Assembly: GCF_035594125.1 (NCBI RefSeq)
Contig: NC_087156.1
Span: 33,757,997 to 33,821,996, forward strand
Reading direction: 5' to 3'
Source of the DNA: Scylla paramamosain
Lineage: Eukaryota; Arthropoda; Malacostraca; Decapoda; Portunidae
Length of the DNA: 64,000 bases
The notes beneath the pieces were generated by a model that saw only the letters and a list, made by a program, of their open reading frames with translations, was not told the DNA's origin and made no database searches. Both the position numbers and the translations under genes were made by a program. Positions 31,871 to 64,000 of the stretch are shown in pieces; within the stretch, counting starts at the first letter, position 1, and each line of letters opens with the position of its first letter.

Positions 31871-33351
31871 AATGTATATTATTAACAGTTTCTTAAATAT
31901 CTGCACCATCAAGAACTGAACTGACTGCTCCATAAAGTAACCTTACTTTCGCTGAGTATGAAATACCATTATTTATGGAAGATATTCTGTCAGTTTTCAG
32001 TTCTGCTCCTGAGATCTGACTTGGTGGCTCTAGTACATACTTACCTCTAGCCACCAAGAACATATAAAGCCACACATATGAGGAGAACTGTGGGGTGCTT
32101 ATTACATTCACTGTGACAGTCTATGATCTATTGGTTTACACATGCTTGAATGGCCATGATGGTGACCCTTAGACAGGCATACAACACCACAGCCTCACCA
32201 GGTGGGGGAGTTAGAAGGCATGCAGTGTACTTCTCCAGTCACTACTAGGATGGTGGGGGAGCATCCTTTCCTTTGCTGAAGTGTACTATTGATCTGATTC
32301 CCCTCACTGAAGTCTAAGAAAAACAAACAAGGATAAGAATTGTGGGCAATGTGGACAAAATGTTTCTACAGTTTCAGAGTAAATATTCCAAATTGTTATC
32401 AATAATAGTACCATCCTATGTCTATGTTGTTGCTTCACACATAAACTTCTTTAATTGCAATTTTTATCATGCATTACATACATAACGCTTTATAAAACGC
32501 CAACATATCCATCCTACACATCATTTCCACAGTTGTCTGGATCAGCTTTAATGTACAAGTACCATCCTTAAGATTCTCCAGGACACAACACTCTCATAAT
32601 GCATTGTATGTACTATATCATCCCTCCCCTCAAAATTAAAAAAAAAAAAAAAAAAAAACAATATAACTCTTTGCTTGTTGCCTCCAATCCATGCCTTCAG
32701 TATGGCATTGAAACTGATGATAAAATGAAGTTAAATTGCAAGCAGTTTCAGACACCTAATAATATGTTCATATAAAGAATACCAAGTCTTCCTGTATGTA
32801 ATGATTTCATAACTTAGGCTTTCTTTAGATGATGATAATATGTCTTTCTTTATCACTGCATCATTTTAGCAGTTCTAATGGATTATGCACTGATCAAGCA
32901 GTTTACTTTCTCTTTTTACTAGTATTAATGACCAGGCTGGGCAGTGTCTCTTGCTGCTATGTGAGCCTGATGCCTTGCATGAGCAGGGGGAACCTAGATC
33001 AATGGTGCCACAAGTGAGTCTGTGAGGTGAAGCAATTACTGAAATGCACATATTCAACCATAATATGTGGAAAGGTGGATCTGCAGCTTAAATACAATGC
33101 AAATATTAACATAACAGCAGCAATGTCAGCCATTTTCTACTATGCTTATGGGATGCCAAAGTTAGCACATGGTTAAATTCTAAATCTGTTACAACTTGTA
33201 CGTTATACAGTACTGTATTATATAAAAGGAACTATATATGGTTTGTGAACTTCTCTACACAACATTACTGTACGGGATGATCTGATACTTAAAAGCATAC
33301 TATAAAACAAATCTATTAATGAAACTAAAAGTAAAATTATGATAATATCAA
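31871..33351. other. Stretch between the family A fossil and the triplet palindrome
   Basis: No firm feature apart from the candidate RGS7 terminal exon at 32925-32993 and a 21-base A-run near 32638. Confidence 0.5.
32925..32993 (-). CDS. Candidate last exon of RGS7 (22 residues and stop)
   Basis: After an acceptor-like GATCTAG at 32994, the minus strand is open in the phase required by exon 11 for 22 codons (VPPAHARHQAHIAARDTAQP-GH) and then stops with TAA. The patch is richer in GC than its surroundings. I recognise no homology for this tail, the polypyrimidine tract is weak, and the intron would be 3.0 kb. It is only a candidate; the true end could be elsewhere at 31.9-36.0 kb. Confidence 0.2.
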   Translation of the reverse strand, partial: VPPAHARHQAHIAARDTAQPGH

Positions 33352-33530
<179 letters not shown>

Positions 33531-36020
33531 ACCAAAGTATACATATATTAAATGATAAAAAAATAAGTCAGATCAGGTATAAATAAACTACCTGTTAAGA
33601 ACAAATTTCATGAGTCTCTTTCTCTTTTCTTCATAAAGACATAGTTTCTTTATGACACAGTTAAATCATGAAGTGTTTAGTTTAACTAGAAAAAAATTAA
33701 AATTTTATCATATAAAGTGAAACAAAAGGAGTTTCTTTACAGCACAAAATATCAGAGAACTGAGTGCTCAACAAAAATTTGGCATTTACACTTTTCTTGC
33801 AAGGAGGATCAGTGTTGTTGAATTAATTTTAATAAGAAAAGGATTAGCAAGAATTTTAATAATTCAGAGGTTGGAATGTTGGTATACTGTTGTGAAAAAA
33901 TGCATAAAATAACTTCACATGGTAAATTATATAAAATATTTACCATCAATTGAAAAAATAAATTAAATAAAGTAACTCATACTTTGCACTTTTACTGAGG
34001 TGTGATTAAGCTAAGGGAGACATCCAGTATATACACAACTTCAAAGATGACCACACACCCATACTCACTCTGGTACAGAAGGTAGATCACCACAAAACTG
34101 TACTGTACTATTAACATAATGAATGGTATTCAGAGTTGATAATATCCATGTGAGGCAAGTATGGTTCAGATTACATGAAAGACCAAACAATAATTAAAAA
34201 CAGGAAAGCAAATGTTGATGTTGGTGATCTGCAAAATGGTAAGTAAGTATAAAAGAGGAATATAAAACCTTGTATGTAGGCTGTTTTTCCTTGATGACTT
34301 GTCTGAACAAGCTTTTTGAATTGTGGTATGGATCTGTGGTTGATCATGAAAAGAAAAAAAATCTAGAGTACACTTAACAAATCTCATAATAAAGATTATA
34401 AGGTCTAATCTGAGCTCCACTTCATACTTAACTTGATGATTCAGCTGATCCAATTCTTCTTTTGAACAATTAAAACTAAATGAATTGAAAAGTTCTTTTG
34501 AACTATATATGTGCAGATGTATACCCAATAAATGTAAACACCTGCAATATTCTGTTTTGTTCCTCTGCACTGAAAGACATCCTGAAACCAAATTATGAGA
34601 AGGAAGCATGCACACCTGTCACACTGAAAATCCATTTTTTATTTATAAAGTTCATCACTTATTTTGTACTTCAGGGCCAATAATCGTGGCAGTATGCAAG
34701 TACAATACCTGTCAGTATTTTCTGATTTGTGTTGTTGCTGGTGAGTTTTCAGTCCTGTTTTAAAAGTATAAGGTCAAGACAAACCAAAACATGCTCGTGA
34801 AGCCTTAGCTTTAAAGTGAGACATGACAAATCATTCCATACTTAACTTAATGTTAGTGGTGTGCTGATCCCAAACATGTTCAAATCATTAGAAGTACAAC
34901 ATATACTTTGATTTACCTTTCATTAATTTTCAATCTGACCTGTGTCCAGCCAGCACCCACACCTGCCTTAACACTAATGAGTGTTTGGCATCTGATGTTG
35001 GTAGGCTATTTGCCAATGAAACCAACACAAACCAGCATCTCAAATGCACCAGCTGGGCATGGCAGTTTATTGTTTATGTATTTTCTTATACTGACACTCA
35101 TTTACCTGGATACTTAGTGATGGTGGCATGATGACTGGACTTGTAAGTGTTTGTACAAATTCCTACAAGTGGCAAGCATTATCAAGTTTTAACTTAATGT
35201 GTTTGTCATATGTATGATACCTGATGCTCATATGTCACATTCTGATCTCCATTTTTAGTGAGTTCTGCTTTTGCAATTCATATTTTTATAACAAGAATAA
35301 AAGTATCAGTTCAGTATCTTTACTATGCATTTCAGCATTCTCACAGACAATGTCTGGGATTTTGTAAAAAGTGAGCAGCTTCAAATAGAAAAATCATTAT
35401 GAGCAGAAGTGATGGTGAGATCAGCTGTACTACCTTGGCATGGCATGGCTAATATGTGACTGTAGTTATCCAAATTGACTTTTCAGAGACAGGATTAAAT
35501 GCTGCAGGAATTTTTAGTGTCGCAAATAATAAGAGAGTGAGTGGAAGATAACAGAAAAGTAATCTGTAAGAGAGAACAAGTTTGTCAGCAAATGGCAACG
35601 ATCACAATAAACAGTTATTAACAATTAATTTTTATCCATGATGAATAAAAGATAAGAAAATTATGAAATAAGCTAGTGTAATGTGAGAGGCTATGCAGTG
35701 AAGATGTTAGCTGATGAAATACTATGATGGGTGAATGGGACCAGTGAGTGTGCTGGTCCATCAACAACCAATCTATATTTTTCACTTCAGTGCTACTTAA
35801 AACACCCATGATCCTAGGTATCAATTTGTCCTAAAATGAAGATCAGATTGCATATAGAATAGCCAATATACACAACAGATGATACTGAGCACTTAAAATA
35901 AAGGATATGAGATCGGTATGCAGTTTTTTCATATCTAAGCTTTATTTCCTAATGTCTGACAATGTGTTGACAATTAATAATGGTCATCTTAGTAACAGAA
36001 TAAAAATGTTCAACACTCAC
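33531..36020 (-). other. Presumed RGS7 3' intron
   Basis: Follows the exon 11 donor at 36020. AT-rich, with no open frame continuing the RGS7 reading in phase that I would defend. Confidence 0.5.
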
Positions 36021-58068
<22,048 letters not shown>

Positions 58069-58757
58069 CTGGGGGAGAAGAAAATACCGAGCACGTTAGT
58101 AAGTTATTAAGGGATTGGTTATTTTTCAGTGTCTCGGTAAGAATCATGTGATGCATAAGTTATTAAGAGAGGAGGATTTTGTTGAGTTCTGTAGACTTAA
58201 TCACTATACATCCCTCGGCCATAATACGCTGGGGGAGAGCAAGGAACAAGGTACGCTAATGATTTATTGGTTTTCAGCGCCGCAGCAAGAGTCATGTGAT
58301 GCATAAGTTAGAAAGAGAGGAAAATTTTGCGGTTAATTTCTATAGACATGCTCACCATACTTCACTCGGCCATAATACCCTGCACAGAGAGGGGAAGACA
58401 CAAAGTACGTTAGACTGACTGGTGTTTAGCGCCGCAGCAAGAATCATGATACAGACATTAGCAAGAGAGGGGATTTTTATTGAGTTTTGTAGACATGATG
58501 GTCACACCTCACTCTGTCATAATACTCTGGGAGAGAGGAACACACAAAGCACGTTCGTAACTTATCGACTATTTTTCGGCCCTGCAGCAAGAGAGATATG
58601 ATGCAGGTTACTCGTATTAACAGAAGAGGCTTTTGTTGTGTTCTTTAGGCATGCTGGCCACGCCTCGGTCTGCTATAGTGCCCTGTAGCGAGAAGAGACA
58701 TTGAAATACACCAAGCTAGTAAGTAATTGGTTTTCAGCACCGTAGCATGTCATAAGG

Positions 58758-58802
58758 GAGGAGGAGGAGGAGGAGGAGGAGGAGGAGGAGGAGGAGGAGG
58801 AG

Positions 58803-58879
<77 letters not shown>

Positions 58880-58990
58880 AGAAGAAGAAGAAGAAGAACA
58901 AGGAGAAGAAGAAGAAGAAGAAGAAGAAGAAGAAAGAAGAGACGAAGAAGAAGAAGAAGGAGAAGAAGAAGAAAAAAAAAGAAAAAGAAA
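58758..58990. repeat. (GGA)n-(CGA)n-(GAA)n triplet tract
   Basis: GGA at 58758-58802, CGA at 58803-58878 and GAA/GGA mixture to about 58990. It splits the start-exon array in two. Confidence 0.97.
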
Positions 58991-59039
58991 AGAAGAAGAC
59001 AACGAGGGCGAGTTAGATCTAATGGCTCATAGGAGAGAG

Positions 59040-59785
59040 GAAGAAACATAGCAAGTTGGACATAATACACCGGGGGAGAGGAAGAAAGAAATAGATTGTT
59101 ATCCATAATAGCTGCCTTGAGGGGCGTAATAGACTAAGTTAGCCCCATAATACCCAGGGGAAGGCAGACGAGGATATAGAGCAAGTTAAACGTAATACCC
59201 TGTGGGAGTGAGGGAGGAATAGAGCGTGTCGGTAACAATGATGTTTTCTTCCATCGTAGCAACGGGATCATGTGACGGCTGAGTTGGTGAAAGTGGAAGA
59301 TGTTAATGCTGTGTTGATTTTAGCAGAAATAGATAAATAAACCAAACAGAAAAGAAATAAAGCGTAGTAACAATGATATTTCTTTTTTTTTTTTTTTCAT
59401 TATAGCAAAAGGATCATTTAGCACCCAAGTTAGTGAAAATGGAAAATGCTGCTGCCGTGATGATTTTAGCAGAAATAAAGAAGTAGAGCAAACAGAGAAA
59501 TAGAGAAATAGGGCGTGTAATTAATGCTTATTATCATCGCAAGAGGATCATTTAGCGCCTAAGTTAATGGAAATAAGATGCTGCTGCCGTAATGAATGTA
59601 GGTAAAAAATAGAGAAATAGAGCAGAGAGAAGTAGAGAAATTGAGTGTTTAAGGAACAATGATTCTTTTTTTTTTTCTTTTTTTCTTTTTCATGGTAAAA
59701 ATAGGATCATGTAGCACCCGGACTGGTAAGATTTTTTTTTTTTTTTTAATGTTGCTGCCTTGGTGATTTCGGCGAGTCTTGTACC
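59040..59785 (-). repeat. Outer, more diverged part of the same array
   Basis: Three short copies of the CATAATACCCTGGGGGAG block (about 59066, 59142, 59192) are followed by four 130-150-base units (starting near 59231, 59363, 59515 and 59646). These share GGATCATGTGAC or GGATCATTTAGC, AGTTGGTGAAA or AGTTAGTGAAA, and GATGATTTTAGCAGAAAT. The ATCATGTGA-AGTTA-GAT order links them to the inner units. Confidence 0.65.
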
Positions 59786-61343
59786 GGAAAATGACAACCG
59801 AAGAACAGATACCAGGGGACTTGCTGCTCTATTACGAGGGTATCTGCTGCTTTATACACTACTATCAATAAATTACGTGTGGGAGAACGGGCTACACATA
59901 GAACAAGGCCCCTTACAGCCCATCATATCCCTTACAAAAAAAAACAACAACACAGGGGCATGGAAATTTTACAGTGAACAACAGATAATTTTTCTTCCCT
60001 CCCTTCCCCCCTCTCTTTTTTTTTTAGGGTGTTAGGGAGACCAGCCCGGAGAGAAATAATAATAATAATCTCACTCACAATGCCGTTCCTTACAAATATA
60101 GGGTGTTCTGTAGCCTAGACACAGGGATGAAGAAGGTAGAGACGAAAATAAAAGGTTACTCGGGGAAAACATAATACAGTAGCTATTTCTCATTCCCATT
60201 TCCTTCATCACCATCACCATCACCTCATTCCACACCTAGCATCACCGCATCATCGCTCCAGCACCAGTCTTTCACCATTATCACCTTTCATCACCTCTCA
60301 GCTTCACTTTCACCAGCCCTACACCATTCATCACTCCCGTCACTATCAGTCATCTCATCAGCACACTCCTAATAGTGAATGAAAGAATGAAGGAAGGAAA
60401 AGAAACGTAAGGAATAAAATTTTCATTCCCTTTCTACCTGTGGGGCTAAAAAAAAATGTAATTAATGGGAATTCTTATATGTCAAGACTTTTATCCTGTA
60501 GAACGAGATGGACGAGGATGGATGGCCAGTCTAGTTCAAGAATAAGACACAACAATGCACTGCAATTTTGATACTATAACTGCTGGTGCATGAGGGCATT
60601 GCTGAATGGCGCATGGAAAAGCAGAGTGAATTCGTAATGTACACCTGCTCAAATTAGTGATGTCATGAAGCCCACAGAATTTTATATCAATAAATCGAAT
60701 TGAAATAATGGGCTTAATGAACTTATTTATTTTGAGAGCTCCGCAAAAACCAAGAACTTGAAATGCGAGAGGAAGCGAAGGTACCAAGAAATGGGAATGC
60801 GAGAGGAGAAACCAAGAACTTGGAATACGGGAGGAGGGGAAACCAAGAAATGAGAATGAGAGAGGACGAGGATGAACCAGAAATGGAATGAGATAGGAGA
60901 AAGAGAATCAGAACTGAGAATGCGTGGAGGAGGAGGAATGATGAAGAACTAGGAATGCGAGAGGAAGAAGAGGAATTAAGAACTGGGAATGAGATGGGAG
61001 ACAGACGCTAATTTTTTTTTCTTTTTTTTTCTGGAATATTTTCTAATATATAACATTACTATTTTAGAAGCAACAATATTCGTATAAATCATCGTTTACC
61101 TACACTGAAAGTAAACCCACACAGCACGAGGCAGTCTTCATATCAGCCTACGTAATCTTCCCTTTATCCTCCCTTCACTTCCGCGCGGGTCAGACGTCTC
61201 CACATCTCTCCTGACCCGAGGATTAAATAGATTTCTTTTAATGATGAATTTGGGATTTTTTTCTTCTTTTCGTGTCCGGCGTTCCCTTTGATGCCGCTCA
61301 ATCGTTCTATTACTACTTAGCGAGTCAGCGTTTAAGAATAGAC

Positions 61344-61345
<2 letters not shown>
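59786..61345. other. Upstream flank without recognised gene
   Basis: Contains ATCACC-rich (60205-60360) and GGGAATGCGAGAGGA-like (60770-60990) degenerate repeats. No coding frame or clear promoter element was found. Confidence 0.5.
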
Positions 61346-61426
<81 letters not shown>

Positions 61427-61478
61427 TTAGTTATCCATTCATATCATTTGACTTGTATCTATAAATTAAAGGATAAAA

Positions 61479-61562
<84 letters not shown>
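61346..61562. repeat. Two (CT)n microsatellites
   Basis: 61346-61423 and 61482-61562, with 58 bases of unique DNA between. Confidence 0.99.
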
Positions 61563-61565
<3 letters not shown>

Positions 61566-61920
61566 GTGATATGCTAATCCACTGCTTAACCAAGTAACAC
61601 GTGACTGCCCGGTGCCACAACACACACGCTGCCTCAGGAATGCGCGGCGAGCTTCACCTTCAGTCACTCTGTCTGGGAACCACTTCAGTCACGAGAGCTT
61701 CACCTGATGACATCAAATCTTCCAAGGTAAAGACACGTCACTTTTCCATTCATTACCTATCTATCTGTCTATGTGTGTCTATGTGTCTAGTCTGCCTGTC
61801 TGTCAGCGTTAAATGAATACATCGTAATGGAAAGTAAATGTTTGTATGACACATGAACCCTGGCCTTAACAGAACGCTGGGAAATCTGCACTTTAATTTT
61901 TACATGAACAGAGACAAGCC

Positions 61921-62160
<240 letters not shown>

Positions 62161-63060
62161 GCCACAGAAATAGACAAAAAGACACATAGACTGAAATACA
62201 GACAGGCCGATAGACAGATAGAGAAGACAGAGAACGGAAGAAAAAGAGATAAAAGAACTAAAAATAAATAAATAAAAGGTAAATTGGCACTCTGCTAGAC
62301 AAACTCTTTTCTTTTTACATTTTTTAAAGCACCTCAGAACTCACAAAGTGTCCAAGTTTTAAGAAGCACAGTAGTGGCGGGACGGCTCCTGCTGCTGCTG
62401 CTGCTGCTGCTTCACTATGAACTTCAGGCTCTCGTATACCAAACAAGACGTGGAATATTTACAAGAATCCTACAGTAAAAAGGAACGAAGCTGTTGTGGT
62501 TCCAGCGAACATACAGGTAACTTTTTTTTTTATATATAGGATTAAGTTACATCTTCTTGACTTATATTTTTCTATAATGGCTTCTTTTTTTTCTTTAGAT
62601 GATTGTTTACAAGTACATATAACTTCTTTTATTGTTTTTCTAACGTGTAAAGGAGAATGGCCAAGAATGCAAAACGTAGAAAACAGGAGGCGCACTCAAT
62701 TGCTGCTCCCCAAAAAGAATTCCTTAAATAATGTATGAGTACATCTTGCTTCAACTAAAGGACAAGTGACTCTGAGTGACTTTCGTGCATTCCATCCATC
62801 TCATTTATTATCTGGTGAAATACACGTGTTTTGATCGGCAGGTGACAACTTTTCCCCGTCTCGTAATTGACTGATGTCTAAGTTCACGCCTCGGTTACTA
62901 GGGAATCGATGACGCAGGGGAGCCAGATAAGACCGCGTCACAAAACACGACATTTAAAAGGTGTACAGTTTGATATTTATGAAGAGGAGGCACAGACACG
63001 AGCCATTTGCCTCGACGAACATCAACATCAGAACATTGCATTGCATCAGAACATCAATAG

Positions 63061-63101
<41 letters not shown>

Positions 63102-63280
63102 ACACATGCGCACCGTCTGGAAATAACCGATGCACATCACCAAGAATCTCGCACCGTCATTACGTACTGACATTACCTGTCTTGACGGGAAGGAAGGAGA
63201 GACACGAGACAAAGACCACCGGAAGACACACGCGAACACTTTCCGCTCCCATGATTAAAAAGAAGAGCAATAACAGACCC
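62161..63280. other. Unassigned stretch with small repeats
   Basis: A (CTG)n run at 62389-62411 and (CA)n at 63062-63099 (with a T change just after). The short open frame MNFRLSYTKQDVEYLQES-like near 62420 is not recognised. Confidence 0.5.
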
Positions 63281-63485
63281 GAGACGGCGTTCTCAAACAC
63301 TTCGCCGTCTTACCCCGACGACGTTTAACAGGATGCACTGGAACTTATTGAAATTTTTAAGTGTTTTCACGGTTCTTTTGATAGCCCAAAGATTATTCTT
63401 CATCATAAAAGGAGAAAACACCCATGAGAATGTAACTAATAATCTCCATAGCCTTTTAGAACTGTCATTTCAAAATATGTGTACC
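63281..63485. mobile_element. MITE/SINE-like repeat, copy 4
   Basis: Begins GAGACGGCGTTCTCAAACAC and carries ACGGTTCTTTTGATAGCCC, AAAACACCCATGAGAATG and ATAGCCTTTTAGAACTGTC in family order. It is the most diverged copy of the four. Confidence 0.55.
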
Positions 63486-63670
63486 GGAAAAAAAAAAAAA
63501 TGGTACACGCAAATTCAGTGACCAAATGCATGGCGGTTCTCGTGCCGGTCCGTCTTGTTTGTTTATACTGAGTCAGCTGATGCGCCGTGACGTCACAGGG
63601 GCACTCGTGGAGCAGGAATTTATAGTAGAGGTATGTACAGCGAGGCCTCTCCGTTTGGCATGCACTCGAG

Positions 63671-63905
63671 AACCCAAACATCTGCGAGTAAGGAGTGGTG
63701 ATGAGGTGCGTTTGATGAGGACGCAGGGTGGTGGTGGTGGTGGTGAGAGCAATGATTCTACCTCCTTCACTCTCCCTCCTGAACCTAAAATCTGCGAGTA
63801 GGGAGTGGTGATGAGGTGCGAGGAGGGAAGGTTTGATGAGGAGCAGTGTTGTGGTGGTGGTGGTGGTGAGAGCAATGATTCTACCTCCTTCACTCTCCCT
63901 CCTTA
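63671..63905. repeat. Two-copy tandem duplication, unit about 110 bases
   Basis: Both units contain ATCTGCGAGTA(A/G)GGAGTGG, a (GGT)n run and GAGAGCAATGATTCTACCTC. A third partial copy may follow but is not clear. The window ends in a (CTC)n run. Confidence 0.9.
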
Positions 63906-64000
63906 CCTCTCTCCCTCCCTCCCAGCCTGTCTATGTCTTATCAGGTAACGTTTTACTGTTCTCTTGGCTGCTTCCTCCACCTCCTCCTCCTCCTCCTCCT

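Noticed and set aside
58727..59106. Arg/Ser/Gly homopolymer frames
   Set aside because: GGA-CGA-GAA triplet tract.

Overview
The window is nuclear DNA of an arthropod, most likely a decapod crustacean and perhaps a crab. The evidence is short spliced exons of conserved animal genes, very dense long GA, CA, TA and triplet microsatellites, degenerate CCTAA tracts (arthropod telomere-type repeat, TTAGG on the other strand), and several decayed non-LTR retrotransposons whose reverse transcriptase wording is familiar from crab and shrimp genomes. The organism assignment is inference. There is no bacterial, plasmid or viral gene content.

Two protein genes are recognised, both on the minus strand and head to tail. 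At the left is the 5' part of VPS51 (Vps51/fat-free, the GARP/EARP tethering subunit). It has six in-phase exons at 10369-10244, 6076-5942, 5732-5631, 5493-5374, 3757-3617 and 2333 to about 2064. Its C-terminal half would lie beyond the left edge. On the right is an R7-family regulator of G-protein signalling (RGS7-like), with eleven phase-consistent exons from 58047 down to 36021. They encode 467 residues: a DEP domain, a DHEX linker, a Gbeta5-binding GGL domain and an RGS domain. Its last short exon is not certain; one candidate is at 32993-32925.

Region by region: 0.3-1.6 kb holds a possible terminal-inverted-repeat element flanked by a direct duplication. The VPS51 exons and introns occupy 2-10.4 kb, with intron 1 filled by a decayed non-LTR element (family B, minus) and another intron holding an RT relic. 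A younger but dead non-LTR element (family A, plus) lies at 11.7-14.5 kb. RT relics and a second family B copy lie at 16-20.4 kb. From 20.4 to 29 kb I recognise no gene. A fossil family A copy on the minus strand lies at 29.2-31.9 kb. RGS7 spans 36-58 kb. A roughly 1.75 kb tandem array lies directly upstream of the RGS7 start exon and includes that exon's splice acceptor and start-codon region. The rest to 64 kb is repeat-rich DNA with no recognised gene.

No new multi-gene system is visible. The most unusual structure is the array at 58.0-59.8 kb, in which a module made of splice acceptor plus start codon is repeated about five times at roughly 150-base spacing, with more diverged copies beyond. 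Other points of interest are a substituted core motif in the RGS domain, a MITE-like family with one copy ending 20 bases from the DEP exon, and two large inverted triplet repeats.
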